The notes under the pieces: generated by a model
Databases searched by the model: none
What the model saw: the letters and a program-made list of their open reading frames with translations, nothing else
What the model was told of the DNA's origin: nothing
Part shown: positions 44,243-54,361 of the stretch, one piece after another
Layout of the letters: every line of letters starts with the position of its first letter
How positions within the stretch are numbered: the stretch's first letter is position 1
Position numbers and translations under genes: made by a program
Assembly: GCA_001769125.1 (NCBI GenBank)
Contig: MEOG01000069.1
Span: 62,001-126,000, forward strand
Length of the DNA: 64,000 nucleotides
Source of the DNA: Bacteroidetes bacterium GWF2_35_48
Lineage (GTDB): Bacteria; Bacteroidota; Bacteroidia; Bacteroidales; GWF2-35-48
Direction of reading: 5' to 3'

Positions 44243-46945
44243 ATGGCCAAAAAGAAGAAAGAAAATAAAATTGCTGATACGCCCGAAATACCGGAAGAAG
44301 TTAATGAACAAGAACAAATTTCTGAATCGGAAGAGATTTCTGAAATAATTACGGAGCCGGATAAAATATTTACCTCTTCAGGCAAACCCGGTGAAACAGT
44401 TTATTTATCGGGTATGTACAAAGACTGGTTTCTTGAATATGCCTCGTATGTTATTCTGGAAAGAGCTGTTCCGCACGTTTATGATGGATTAAAACCTGTG
44501 CAACGTCGCATCCTGCATTCAATGAAAAAACTGGATGACGGAAGATATAACAAAGTTGCAAATATTATTGGGCACACTATGCAATTTCATCCGCATGGCG
44601 ATGCGTCAATAGGAGATGCGCTTGTTCAGTTAGGACAGAAAAACTTATTGATTGACACACAGGGAAACTGGGGAAATATTTACACGGGCGATAGCGCAGC
44701 AGCACCCAGATATATTGAAGCGCGTTTATCAAAATTTGCACTGGAGGTTGTATTCAGCCCAAAAACCACTTTCTGGAAATCTTCTTATGACGGAAGAAAT
44801 CAGGAACCTATTACCTTGCCCGTAAAATTCCCTTTGCTTCTTGCTCAAGGCGTAGAAGGAATAGCAGTGGGGCTTGCCTCAAAAATTTTGCCTCATAATT
44901 TTCTTGAAATATGTGATGCCTGCGTAGAAATTCTGCAAAACAAAAAACCTGCTTTATTTCCTGATTTCCCAACAGGGGGAGCAGCCGATTTTTCCAGAAA
45001 CAATGATGGGCTGAGAGGTGGAGCCGTTAAAATAAGAGCTAAAATTCAAAAAACAGATAAAAAATCACTCGTTATTACAGAGCTTCCTTTTGGCGAAACT
45101 ACAGATAGCCTCATAGATTCAGTCATTAAGGCAAATGATAAAGGAAAAATAAAAATCCGGAAAATTGACGACAACACATCCGATAAAGTTGAAATTGTTA
45201 TTCATTTAATTCCGGGAACCTCCCCAGACATTACAATAGATGCACTTTACGCTTTTACAAACTGCCAGGTCTCCATTTCTCCCAATGCATGTGTGATAGA
45301 GGAAGACAAACCAAGGTTTATTGGCATTACTGAAATTCTCCAGATTTCTGTTCAGAATACCATGTGGCTCTTAAAACGCGAGTTGGAAATAGAAAAAGAA
45401 GAACTCGAAGAACAATGGCATTGGGCATCATTAGAAAAATATTTTATCGAAAATAAAATTTATCGAAAAATTGAAGGCTCTGCATCAGAAGACGATATGG
45501 TAGATGTTATTGACAAAGGTCTTGCAGCTTTCAAGAAAAAACTTAAACGGAACGTTACACGTGAAGACATAATACGCCTGTCAGAAATTCCTTTCAAACG
45601 TACCACCAAATTCAACTCTTTCAAAGCAGACGAGCAAATAAAAGATATTGAAGAAAAAATTGAACAAATTAATCTTTCTCTTGAACAAATTATTCAGTAC
45701 ACAATTGACTGGTATAAAAAAATCAAAAAGAAATACGGAACAGGCAGGGAGCGTCGTACTGAGATACGTAGTTTTGATGAGATAGAAGCTGTTCGCGTTG
45801 TTGCCAACAATGTTCGTCTCTATATTAATAAAGAAGAAGGTTTTATTGGCACAAGCCTGAAAAAAGATGAATTTCTTTTCGAGTGCTCGGATATTGATAA
45901 TATTCTTTTTTTCCGAAGGAACGGGACGTATATGATTACTAGGGTCGCGGAAAAAACATTTATAGGGAAAGACGTTATTCATGTTACAATATTCTTTAAA
46001 AACGATGAGCGCACAATTTATAACATCGTTTACAGAGATGGAAAATATGGAAATGCAATGATCAAGCGCTGCGCTGTTACAAGTCTTATTTTAGATAAAG
46101 AATACGACATGACCAAAGGCGCAGAGAGCTCAAAAATTATTTATTTCAGCGCGAATCCTAATGGCGAAGCAGAAATTATCAAAGTAATGCTTAAGCCAAA
46201 ACCTATGATGAAAAAATTATTTTTTGAACAGGATTTCAGCAAGATTGATATCAAGGGACGAGGCGCAATAGGGAATATCCTTACCAAACACGAAATTCAT
46301 AAAATCGTATTAAAAGAGCAGGGAGTTTCAACGCTTGGAGGAATAAAAATATGGTTCGATCGTTATGTGATGCGCCTAAATACAGAAGATCACGGAGACT
46401 ATATAGGAGAATTCCTTGGTGGAGATAAAATACTTATTTTTACAGAATCGGGTTGCTACAGAATTACCAATTTTGATTTATCAAATCATTACGAAGAAGA
46501 CCTGCTGATTATTGAAAAATACGATCCGAAAAAAATATGGACAGCTATTCACTTCGAGGGAGAAACCGGAGAAACGTATATCAAACGTTTTCAGATAGAA
46601 GAAACGGATAAGCTTTGTTCTTTTATCGGAGATCATCCTGAATCAAAATATATAACTATTAATGATGATAAATACCCGCAACTGGAGCTTACTTTCGGAG
46701 GGAAGTACAAAAAAAGAGATTCCGAGGTAATCAATGTTGCTGAATTTATCGGAATAAAGAGTTATAAAGCCAAGGGTAAACGTATTTCTCCTTTTGAAGT
46801 AGCAGAAGTCAGCTTTATTGAGCCACTTATTGTAGAAGAAGAACCAGCTCCGAAATCAGAAAATAATAACACAAACCATCTTCCAAATATTAAAGAAATG
46901 ATCAAAAAAGATGGCAACGATCCTTTACAAATGACACTTTTCTAA
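44243..46945 (+). CDS. parC: DNA topoisomerase IV subunit A
   Basis: 900 residues. A type IIA topoisomerase breakage-reunion subunit that decatenates or relaxes DNA with an ATPase B subunit. Family blocks are ASYVILERAVPHVYDGLKPVQRR, HTMQFHPHGDASIGDAL and the active-site AAAPRYIEARL with Tyr157. A C-terminal beta-propeller-like half follows. The family is often called ParC in Bacteroidota; with no ParE neighbour here, GyrA is an alternative, but the N-terminal acidic tail and absence of a clear GyrA box favour ParC. It is 27 bases from aroK and probably heads a three-gene transcript. Confidence 0.88.
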   Translation: MAKKKKENKIADTPEIPEEVNEQEQISESEEISEIITEPDKIFTSSGKPGETVYLSGMYKDWFLEYASYVILERAVPHVYDGLKPVQRRILHSMKKLDDGRYNKVANIIGHTMQFHPHGDASIGDALVQLGQKNLLIDTQGNWGNIYTGDSAAAPRYIEARLSKFALEVVFSPKTTFWKSSYDGRNQEPITLPVKFPLLLAQGVEGIAVGLASKILPHNFLEICDACVEILQNKKPALFPDFPTGGAADFSRNNDGLRGGAVKIRAKIQKTDKKSLVITELPFGETTDSLIDSVIKANDKGKIKIRKIDDNTSDKVEIVIHLIPGTSPDITIDALYAFTNCQVSISPNACVIEEDKPRFIGITEILQISVQNTMWLLKRELEIEKEELEEQWHWASLEKYFIENKIYRKIEGSASEDDMVDVIDKGLAAFKKKLKRNVTREDIIRLSEIPFKRTTKFNSFKADEQIKDIEEKIEQINLSLEQIIQYTIDWYKKIKKKYGTGRERRTEIRSFDEIEAVRVVANNVRLYINKEEGFIGTSLKKDEFLFECSDIDNILFFRRNGTYMITRVAEKTFIGKDVIHVTIFFKNDERTIYNIVYRDGKYGNAMIKRCAVTSLILDKEYDMTKGAESSKIIYFSANPNGEAEIIKVMLKPKPMMKKLFFEQDFSKIDIKGRGAIGNILTKHEIHKIVLKEQGVSTLGGIKIWFDRYVMRLNTEDHGDYIGEFLGGDKILIFTESGCYRITNFDLSNHYEEDLLIIEKYDPKKIWTAIHFEGETGETYIKRFQIEETDKLCSFIGDHPESKYITINDDKYPQLELTFGGKYKKRDSEVINVAEFIGIKSYKAKGKRISPFEVAEVSFIEPLIVEEEPAPKSENNNTNHLPNIKEMIKKDGNDPLQMTLF

Positions 46946-46972
46946 TAGCATCCTTTTTTTAATAATTATTTT

Positions 46973-47527
46973 ATGAGAATTTTTCTTGTCGGTTTTATGG
47001 GTTCCGGGAAAACAACTATTGGAAAAATTCTTGCAGAAAAATTACAATACGCATTTGTTGATCTGGATGAAGTCATAGAGTCCGATTTAGGAGAATCCAT
47101 TCACACTTGCTTCGAGACAAAAGGCGAGTTGTATTTTCGCCAAAAAGAAACTATTTGTTTAAAAGAAATAATAGAAGAAAATATTGTTATTGCCACTGGA
47201 GGAGGAACACCCTGTTTTAATGACAATCTTTCATATCTGAAAGAAAACGGCTTGCTCGTTTACTTAAATTGTTCGGTAGATTTTCTTTTTTATAGATTAT
47301 CTGCAATCACGAATCAAAGACCTTTGTTGAAAAATATTGAATCTGAAGATTTTAAAAATTATATTTCTGAAACCCTTTTGCAAAGAGAAACGTATTATAA
47401 AAATGCAGATATTATTTACAATGTTATTTCCAATGATCTTACCCAAAATACAACAAATATTATCAATGAAATTAACCCATTGATTTATGGAAAACAAGCA
47501 ACCCGAAAAACTCAGGGAAGAAAATGA
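46973..47527 (+). CDS. aroK: shikimate kinase
   Basis: 184 residues (family about 170). It phosphorylates shikimate with ATP, a step of chorismate and aromatic amino-acid synthesis. The start IFLVGFMGSGKTTIGKIL has the Walker A motif (residues 7-15). VDLDEVIES and FRQKE follow, and VIATGGGTPC is the shikimate-binding glycine block. The lid QRPLL is present. Its last 41 bases overlap the start of the histidine kinase gene, so the ends of both should be checked. Confidence 0.95.
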   Translation: MRIFLVGFMGSGKTTIGKILAEKLQYAFVDLDEVIESDLGESIHTCFETKGELYFRQKETICLKEIIEENIVIATGGGTPCFNDNLSYLKENGLLVYLNCSVDFLFYRLSAITNQRPLLKNIESEDFKNYISETLLQRETYYKNADIIYNVISNDLTQNTTNIINEINPLIYGKQATRKTQGRK

Positions 47528-49136
47528 AATCCTGAAAGAAAAAATCCTGAAATTAGAGAAAGAGCTGATTCAGGCACGAATACTACAAGATGACTGGACT
47601 CGTTTATCCGTTAAATTCAAATTTCTTACCGAGAATACCCCTTTAGGTTTTATTGAATGGACAACTGATTTCAGGGTCAGAGAATGGAGTATTTCAGCAT
47701 CTAAAATATTTGGATATACATCAGAAGAGGCGTTGGGTAAAAAGGGTACAGATTTAATACTCCCTGATGATTTAAAAGAAACAGCCTGTGCCTTATTTCA
47801 GAAAATTATTTCAGAAAAGACTCCCTTGTCTAACTCAAACAAAAATTGCAGAAAAAACAGAAGTATTATTTACTGCGAATGGTATAATATTCCGGTTACT
47901 GATATTGACGGAAATATAACGGGCATAGCTTCTTTTGTTAATGATGTTACAGACCATATAAAAAAGGAGGAAGAACTTGAAAAAGCAAAACAAAAAGCGG
48001 AAGATTCTGACAATCTGAAATCCTATTTTCTGGCAAATATGAGTCATGAAATAAGAACGCCCATGAATGGAATTCTAGGATTTGCGGAACTTTTGAAAGA
48101 TCCCGATATTAATGAAGAGAAAAAACTTGAATATGTTGAAAGAATAAATAGTTGTGGAATCCATCTTCTTCACCTGATAAACGATATCATAGATATTTCT
48201 AAATTAGAAGCCGGAAAAATAGCTGTCTATGAACGTGAATGTTCTTTAAGCGCATTATTTTTCGAATTATTCTTCTTTTTTCAGTCAGAAAATGTAAGGA
48301 ATGATAAATCTAAAATTGAACTTGTTCTTCAGAAAGAAATTGAGGATGATAAGGGAAGAATATTAACAGACATTACCCGGTTGCGGCAAATTCTGACAAA
48401 TCTTATTGGAAATGCTATTAAGTTTACCCGTCAGGGTCAGGTTGCTTTCGGATATACTTTTAAGGATAAGCAAAACGTATTGTTTTTTGTAAAAGACACA
48501 GGAATAGGGATTCCAAAAGAAAAGTTATCAATAATATTTGACAGGTTTCGTCAGGTTGACAGCTCTACAACAAGAAAATTTGGAGGAACAGGTCTTGGAC
48601 TTGCAATATCAAAGGGACTCGTCGAATTGCTTGGGGGAACCATCTGGGTTGAGTCTGAAGAACATGAAGGTTCGCAATTTTATTTTACCCTTCCCTATAA
48701 AAGAATACCCACAAATACCTTATCTGAAATCAAACCTGTTAATAAAGCAATAGATTGTTCGTGGAGCAATAAAATCATTCTTATTGTTGAAGATGATGAT
48801 ACAAGTATAAGATATTATCAGGAAGTACTTAGTAAAACCAAGGCTCAGATGCTTCATGCACGTACAGCAAAAAGAGCCATTGAACTAATCCGCAAAAATC
48901 AGAAAATAGATCTTGTACTGATGGACATTCAACTTTTAGGAATGAATGGTTATGAAGCGACAAAAAAAATAAAAGAAATTAATCCACTGTTGCCTGTAAT
49001 TGCTCAAACCGCAGGCGCAATGGAAGAAGACAGAAAAAAATGTATTGACAGCGGCTGCGATGATTATATTTCAAAGCCCATTGATAAAATTGTTCTGCTT
49101 GAAAAAATAAACAGGTTTTTGAAGGAGAAAAGGTAA
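47487..49136 (+). CDS. hybrid histidine kinase with PAS and receiver domains
   Basis: 549 residues, no membrane segment, so a cytoplasmic sensor. A coiled coil (about 8-33) is followed by a PAS domain (about 45-165; LTENTPLGFIEW). The HisKA domain has the phospho-accepting His187 in ANMSHEIRTPMNGILGF. The HATPase block carries N (LIGNAIKF), G1 (KDTGIGIP) and G2 (FGGTGLGLAI). The C-terminal receiver has Asp480 in VLMDIQLLGMNGYEA. It overlaps aroK by 41 bases, so it is probably cotranscribed. Target unknown. Confidence 0.92.
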   Translation: MENKQPEKLREENEILKEKILKLEKELIQARILQDDWTRLSVKFKFLTENTPLGFIEWTTDFRVREWSISASKIFGYTSEEALGKKGTDLILPDDLKETACALFQKIISEKTPLSNSNKNCRKNRSIIYCEWYNIPVTDIDGNITGIASFVNDVTDHIKKEEELEKAKQKAEDSDNLKSYFLANMSHEIRTPMNGILGFAELLKDPDINEEKKLEYVERINSCGIHLLHLINDIIDISKLEAGKIAVYERECSLSALFFELFFFFQSENVRNDKSKIELVLQKEIEDDKGRILTDITRLRQILTNLIGNAIKFTRQGQVAFGYTFKDKQNVLFFVKDTGIGIPKEKLSIIFDRFRQVDSSTTRKFGGTGLGLAISKGLVELLGGTIWVESEEHEGSQFYFTLPYKRIPTNTLSEIKPVNKAIDCSWSNKIILIVEDDDTSIRYYQEVLSKTKAQMLHARTAKRAIELIRKNQKIDLVLMDIQLLGMNGYEATKKIKEINPLLPVIAQTAGAMEEDRKKCIDSGCDDYISKPIDKIVLLEKINRFLKEKR

Positions 49137-49140
49137 AAGG

Positions 49141-49183
49141 CACATTTCGATCATGCAGAGCTTGACAGGCTCGCTCAATGTGC
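49141..49183. repeat. hairpin between convergent genes
   Basis: CACATT at 49141 and AATGTG at 49178 pair, with an inner stem GAGC-TTGACAG-GCTC. It separates the kinase gene from the M1 peptidase gene and may mark the end of one or both transcripts. The central GAGCTTGACAGGCTC is a common dispersed repeat type in Bacteroidota. Confidence 0.4.
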
Positions 49184-49208
49184 GGAAAGGCAAAAGTGGC
49201 TTGACCCT

Positions 49209-51146
49209 TTATTCTTTTACAATTTTTTTCAAAACTGTTTTATTTCCGGAAATAATTTTAATAAAATAAACACCTGCCCTTAGATAGGAAACATCTATTT
49301 TAAACTCTTCCTCCTTAAAGAATTTTGGAACAAATTCATTAATTATTTTTCCGGTTATATCTGATATTTCAATTCTTTCAGGCAGTATATTATTTTCTGT
49401 TTTAATACTTACGTAACGGTTTATGGGATTAGGAAAGACTGCAATGTTATCAGAATTATCAATTAATAAATTGTTATTTGTTACAACAGAATTTTTTGTT
49501 ACAATTCTGAAATCCGAATTAAATTTTAATTGTGAAACACTGAAACCAATCGGGACAATAAAATGCTGGTCGGAAGTTGTATTGTGTAAACGCAGCATTA
49601 GTGTATCTGTTGCTCCTTCAACCTTAAATGGCAGATGCATTTTGAAAAATGAAACGGATGGATGTGATTGGCTTTGATTAACAACAATGTGAAGATTATT
49701 ATTCGTTTCCTGCCACCATTGAATGTTATAAATCGGATATCCTTCATTATAGCACCAGTCGTTAAAATAATCTGTAAGAGAAGTATCCGCAGCAGTTTCA
49801 AATGCCTGAATAATATCGGGAGTTAAAGCAGTTTTATTTGTATAAAGCGGATTTGTTAAATAATTATTTATTCCCGCGAAAAAAGCAGAATCACCAATTT
49901 CCCAACGAAGCATGTGCAGAATCATTGCGCCTTTTGAATATCTTAACCGGCTGCTGAATAAAAGACTTACATCGGTTGTATCATAACAATAAACTGAGCC
50001 GGAGGGATATTGTGTAACCTTGTTTATCTGCTGTTCTTTCCATATATTCCAATAAAAACCTTCAAACATATGTTCATAGGTCCACCCGTGAAAAAAGGTA
50101 GCAAAACCCTCATTCAGCCATAAGTCTTTCCATGAGCCGCAAGTTATGTAGTCGCCAAACCATTGATGCATTAATTCATGCGCCATCAGCTCGTGCCCGA
50201 AATCACCCATAAAAGACATGGTTTGATGCTCCATCCCGCCACCGAAGCCACATTGCGCATGTCCGTATTTTTCATTTTTAAAGGGATACTCAATTATGAA
50301 CTGGTGGTATAAATCAAATATTTCAACAATACGCGGGGTTTCTGTTTGAGCTGTAGCAAGGCTTTCAGGATATACATAATTTAGGACTTCAAACGTACCT
50401 CCGCTTGGCAAGGGAACAATATTTGAATATGCAGCATAATTGGTAACAGCGAAAGCAACAAGGTAGGTAACAATCGGGTGCCTGTGCTTCCAGTGCGTTT
50501 CAACGGTGTCCCCGTTTATGGTTTCTGATATTAAAACCCCATTTGAACCTGTTTTATACCCAGTGGGAGTTTGCGTGAATACATCAATAGAATCAATTTT
50601 ATCAGATAAACTTTCCTTGCAGGGCATCCAGTCGTGGGCACCATAGGGCTCTGATAATGTCCAGATGATTGGAACATTGTCTCCATGAAAATCCTGTGTA
50701 AATGAACCAAAGCCATTTGCAGCAGGGTCTCCCTGATAGAATACCGTAATGCTGTCTGTCGCTCCTCCGGAAACAGGAGAGGAAAAGGCGATTGTTATAA
50801 TATCGTTTGTGTGCGTGTAAGTCAGATTTGTGTTGTGAAATACAATGGAGTCCACACTCAGCGATTCAGTCATATCAAAAGACATTTCATTTATACTTGC
50901 AAGCGTAGGCTCAAAATATGTAGTAACAGAGCCACGTATGTAACGAATAGCAGGATCAACAATCCAGAAATAACGGCCATATTTCATGTCATAATTCAGT
51001 CCTGAAGAGCTTTTTGGCTGTTTTAGTAATTTTTCATAGCTTTTCATTTTCAATGCAGCCTGTCTGTCGAGAAAATCAGGATCGGGTTGATATTGCGCAT
51101 TTACTAATATTGGAATCAGACTGAGTATTAAGAAAATTTTTTTCAT
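49209..51146 (-). CDS. M1-family metallo-aminopeptidase with T9SS sorting domain
   Basis: 645 residues. The zinc site HELMHQWFGD with the downstream NEGFA glutamate is the M1 gluzincin signature, and GGMEHQ is the exopeptidase block (GxMEN-like) with His replacing Asn. The signal peptide starts at the ATG at 51146 (KIFLILSLIPILVNA-Q); an upstream ATG at 51206 would add 20 residues of non-signal sequence. The C-terminus is a type A sorting domain (VFPNPINRYVSIK ... GNKTVLKKIVKE), so it is exported to the surface or medium. It is 63 bases from yraN on the same strand. Confidence 0.9.
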   Translation of the reverse strand: MKKIFLILSLIPILVNAQYQPDPDFLDRQAALKMKSYEKLLKQPKSSSGLNYDMKYGRYFWIVDPAIRYIRGSVTTYFEPTLASINEMSFDMTESLSVDSIVFHNTNLTYTHTNDIITIAFSSPVSGGATDSITVFYQGDPAANGFGSFTQDFHGDNVPIIWTLSEPYGAHDWMPCKESLSDKIDSIDVFTQTPTGYKTGSNGVLISETINGDTVETHWKHRHPIVTYLVAFAVTNYAAYSNIVPLPSGGTFEVLNYVYPESLATAQTETPRIVEIFDLYHQFIIEYPFKNEKYGHAQCGFGGGMEHQTMSFMGDFGHELMAHELMHQWFGDYITCGSWKDLWLNEGFATFFHGWTYEHMFEGFYWNIWKEQQINKVTQYPSGSVYCYDTTDVSLLFSSRLRYSKGAMILHMLRWEIGDSAFFAGINNYLTNPLYTNKTALTPDIIQAFETAADTSLTDYFNDWCYNEGYPIYNIQWWQETNNNLHIVVNQSQSHPSVSFFKMHLPFKVEGATDTLMLRLHNTTSDQHFIVPIGFSVSQLKFNSDFRIVTKNSVVTNNNLLIDNSDNIAVFPNPINRYVSIKTENNILPERIEISDITGKIINEFVPKFFKEEEFKIDVSYLRAGVYFIKIISGNKTVLKKIVKE

Positions 51147-51209
51147 GTTATGGTGTGTTTCAAATTTCATAAATAAAAGACGTTTACTTGTTATATAAAG
51201 TTGCATTGC

Positions 51210-51581
51210 CTACCTATTGCGCACTCTAGGAGAAAATGCATCTTCAATATGATCAATCAAAACTGTTTTCCCTGAAAAAATAACAGTGATAATATCAAAC
51301 CTTGTTTCAATATCAATATTTTTTATTCGTATATACTCATTTGCAGCTTGAATCAGAAATTTTTGTTTTTTAATTGTAACAGCATCTTCGGGTTCTGTCA
51401 GATAGGGAGCTGTACGCGCTTTTACCTCAACAATTACCAGATATTTATCATTCGATGCAATAATGTCAATTTCTTTGTGTTTGCACTGCCAGTTCAAATC
51501 AAGAATTTTATATCCTTTCCCTCTAAGATGATCAACAGCATGCTGCTCCCCTATTTCTCCGGTAATTTTTTTTTCATTCAT
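51210..51581 (-). CDS. yraN: YraN family (UPF0102) putative endonuclease
   Basis: 123 residues, the usual length. The fold is PD-(D/E)xK nuclease-like. The motifs GEQHAVDHLRGKGYKILDLNW, KEIDIIASND and VIVEVKAR give the expected E, D and E-x-K residues. Its cellular role is not settled. The minisatellite lies just upstream. Confidence 0.9.
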   Translation of the reverse strand: MNEKKITGEIGEQHAVDHLRGKGYKILDLNWQCKHKEIDIIASNDKYLVIVEVKARTAPYLTEPEDAVTIKKQKFLIQAANEYIRIKNIDIETRFDIITVIFSGKTVLIDHIEDAFSPRVRNR

Positions 51582-51610
51582 TAGGAACTCTTTTTACATT
51601 TTTTTTTTAA

Positions 51611-51975
51611 CAGTCTACAGTCTACAGTCTACAGTCTACAGTCCTCAAACTGCTGACTTTTTCGACTGCCTGATTGCCGACTGCTGACTCTCTGACTGCC
51701 GACTTTTTCGACTGCCTGATTGCCGACTGCCTGACTGCCGACTGCTGACTCTCTGACTGCCGACTGCCTGACTCTCTGACTGCCGACTCTCTGACTGCCG
51801 ACTGCCTGACTGCCTGACTGCCTGACTGCCTGACTGCCTGACTGCCTGACTGCCTGATTGCCTGACTGCCTGACTGCCTGACTGCCTGACTGCCTGACTG
51901 CCGACTGCCTGACTGCCGACTGCCGACTGCCTGATTGCCGACTCTCTGATTGCCGACTCTCTGACTCCCGACTTC
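51611..51975. repeat. heptamer and octamer minisatellite
   Basis: Four exact CAGTCTA heptamers (51611-51638) lead into a long array built from GACTGCC, GACTGCCT and GACTCTCT units (about 51644-51975). The purest run (about 51801-51900) has about twelve ACTGCCTG octamers with one variant. It ends 5 bases downstream of the stop of the secreted-protein gene. A 120-residue open frame through it is a repeat artefact. Confidence 0.95.
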
Positions 51976-51980
51976 CGAAA

Positions 51981-53954
51981 TTAAAACTCAATTCTTAAAG
52001 ACGCATCAAAATAAAAGCCACTCAGTTGCGTATAAGTTGAAAGATTTTCATTTTCATATTTTGTGTAATATGTACAGCCCGGAACGATGCTAAGCGGGTA
52101 GATAATATTAATAGGCAACCTCACTCCCAATCCTACCTGCCCCGCGAAATCTATATTATCCCAGGAGGCAATTGAATACTGAGCAAAAGGACTTATTTTA
52201 ATATTTTTCATAAGGTGAATGTCTTTGCTGAAACCAAATCCAATGGCAGCATTTGACTTTAATTTTGAATCATCATCAGAATTCAAAGCATCCGGGGAAT
52301 TAAATATTGTATCTGAAACCTCACCAATAGCTTTAACTTCGATAAAAAATCTGAATTCACTTAAAAATTTAACGCCTGCCATACCAAACAGTGGTGAAAT
52401 ATTTGCATCGAGCCTACCTCCGAACAACATGGGGCTATCATAATTCGTGGTTGAATTATAGGCGACCGGACTCATTGGAAAACCGGATAAAAAAACCAAT
52501 CCCATTCCAAAATCAGGACGTTCCTGTAAGACCATTCCCTCTTCTAATTTTTTTCCGGCAACCTGATAAAAAGTTGTGAGCCCGGTATTACCTGTTGTAG
52601 ACTGCCTGTTATCTACAATCACATTCGATGCTCGTACGACTCCTTTGCGTTTGCTTTTTGCATTACCATCACTACCTTCCTGCTTTTCCCATACAAAAAA
52701 TCTTTTATCCAGACGAATGCTTTCTTTTTTTCCAATCTTGGCTTTTACCTGAGGGAAAAACATTTTTTTATTTGCTTCAAAAACAGGGGCGCGGACTTTG
52801 AACGCATCTACCTTACGTGTAAACATCATTTTAGCGCCTTCAAACTGGCTTCTTACAAGCATATCAAATAATTCTTCTTTTGATGCTTGTTTTTCCGGTG
52901 CAAGTGAATGCCCTTTATTATACTGTACAGATTCTGCAAAAGGAAAATTCAGAATGGAAGTCATTAAAAGAGGGAATGATATGTTATTAAGTGTAGCATT
53001 ATTAATTTTCCATTTTGAATTATTATCAGGAATTTCTTCAAATAAATCCCAAAGGCTTTGCGCAACGGTTTCATTAAAATCGAGCTTGTATAAAAATATT
53101 TTAATCTCGGCAATAAAACCGTTTTCATCTTTACGAATATTTTCCTGCAGATTTTTAATATTTGCATCAAGTGTGGCAATAATTTCCTGATGTTCCGCAC
53201 TGTTGTAATCATTTCTGAGTTTTTCAAATTCGTTTAATGCATTTTTTATTATCGCATTTTGCTCATCAATTGATAAAATTTTTCCGAAATCAAATACAAC
53301 AATGTAGCTATTATTAATCAGTTTCAAACCTGCATCTTTCAGCAAGGCATCTTTAATTTTTGAATCCATTGCTGCATGATAATCTGCATCAGTAGCATTA
53401 TACAAACCCCTTTTAAATATTGCTTCCAAATCAACTGTCCCATCCTGCTGCATGTTAAACCATTTTTGGATAATCTGATGGGGATATTTTTCTGTAATTA
53501 ATTCATTCTGCACTTCATTCTTTTGTTTTTCCTCCAATGCTTTTAACTGCTGATAATTTTGACGTTTTTCATTGGGAATTTTATAAATAGATTTATAAGG
53601 AGAAACATATTCAGGGTTTTCAGCTTTTTTCATTTTATCAATGAATTCTGCTTTGCTACGCAGCGCTTGTTTCATCCCTTCAAAATCCTGTTCAATTTTT
53701 GCAGGTCGTAAATCGTACGGAGCTTTCAGTGTAATATTTTTTACCTGATTATTGTCCCATTTGTCATCAATCACAAGCTTTGGCCATGAATTATTTAAAA
53801 ATTCGGCATAGGGATATTGATTGTAGTTCAGAAATATCACGGTAAGAGCATTTCTTGAATAATCATCAGAAACTACTTTAGCATTTTTATTTTGTGAATA
53901 GCCGGTAATTACAAGTGCAAGAAGAAAACCGACCAGTGCTACTATTGATTTCAT
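51981..53954 (-). CDS. secreted protein of unknown function, probable C-terminal beta-barrel
   Basis: 657 residues. The ATG at 53954 gives a signal peptide (IVALVGFLLALVITGYS-Q); an upstream frame start at 54014 is not supported. The N-terminal two-thirds is helical and charged (for example KTYHQ-rich QQLKALEEKQKNEVQNELI). The last about 180 residues have alternating strands (FGMGLVFLSGF, IGFGFSKDIHL, QVGLGVRLPINI) and end in SLRIEF, as in outer-membrane barrels. No known family is recognised. It faces the minisatellite at its 3' end. Confidence 0.7.
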   Translation of the reverse strand: MKSIVALVGFLLALVITGYSQNKNAKVVSDDYSRNALTVIFLNYNQYPYAEFLNNSWPKLVIDDKWDNNQVKNITLKAPYDLRPAKIEQDFEGMKQALRSKAEFIDKMKKAENPEYVSPYKSIYKIPNEKRQNYQQLKALEEKQKNEVQNELITEKYPHQIIQKWFNMQQDGTVDLEAIFKRGLYNATDADYHAAMDSKIKDALLKDAGLKLINNSYIVVFDFGKILSIDEQNAIIKNALNEFEKLRNDYNSAEHQEIIATLDANIKNLQENIRKDENGFIAEIKIFLYKLDFNETVAQSLWDLFEEIPDNNSKWKINNATLNNISFPLLMTSILNFPFAESVQYNKGHSLAPEKQASKEELFDMLVRSQFEGAKMMFTRKVDAFKVRAPVFEANKKMFFPQVKAKIGKKESIRLDKRFFVWEKQEGSDGNAKSKRKGVVRASNVIVDNRQSTTGNTGLTTFYQVAGKKLEEGMVLQERPDFGMGLVFLSGFPMSPVAYNSTTNYDSPMLFGGRLDANISPLFGMAGVKFLSEFRFFIEVKAIGEVSDTIFNSPDALNSDDDSKLKSNAAIGFGFSKDIHLMKNIKISPFAQYSIASWDNIDFAGQVGLGVRLPINIIYPLSIVPGCTYYTKYENENLSTYTQLSGFYFDASLRIEF

Positions 53955-53985
53955 TTTAGTGTTATGTATTAATAAAATTTTGATG

Positions 53986-54361
53986 CAGGTTGCAGGTTGT
54001 ATTATAATGTGCAATACTTGCCAGATTCAATATTAACTTATATGAAACAACCTTGCACCCTTGGCAACTTGCAACCTGTAAACATTTTTTAAACAAATAT
54101 AAATATAATATTGAAAAGCACTCCGACTGTTTGTAAAATTGCATCATATTTTCTATTTTTACAAAAACATTTGAAAAAAAGAGGTTCGGAGTGAACATAA
54201 ATTTATAACCCTGAGTTAAAGACATTAGATTAATACACTTTTTCAACAAACAATATTATCTAACTGATACTGATAGAATCAACAGGAATTATATTCGAAA
54301 AATAAAAAAAACAGAACCAGCTTTGTTTCAACAGAAAAATAATTATATATTTGTATTATTA
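53986..54361. other. intergenic DNA upstream of the BMC locus
   Basis: CAGGTTGCA (53986-53994) pairs with TGCAACCTG (54070-54078), a weak inverted pair on either side of the divergent starts. The rest is A+T-rich with no supported gene; short frames here have no family motif. Confidence 0.35.

Noticed and set aside
44243-46945. gyrA instead of parC
   Set aside because: Considered because no B subunit is adjacent; the N-terminal tail and lack of a clear GyrA box fit ParC better, though not decisively.
51611-51975. CRISPR array
   Set aside because: Units are only 7-8 bases and contiguous, without spacers of constant length; no cas genes nearby.
51629-51991. 120-residue frame rich in S, R, Q and V
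   Set aside because: It is a translation of the octanucleotide minisatellite and overlaps the end of a real gene.
53955-54014. upstream start of the secreted protein at 54014
   Set aside because: The extra residues precede a perfect signal peptide starting at 53954.
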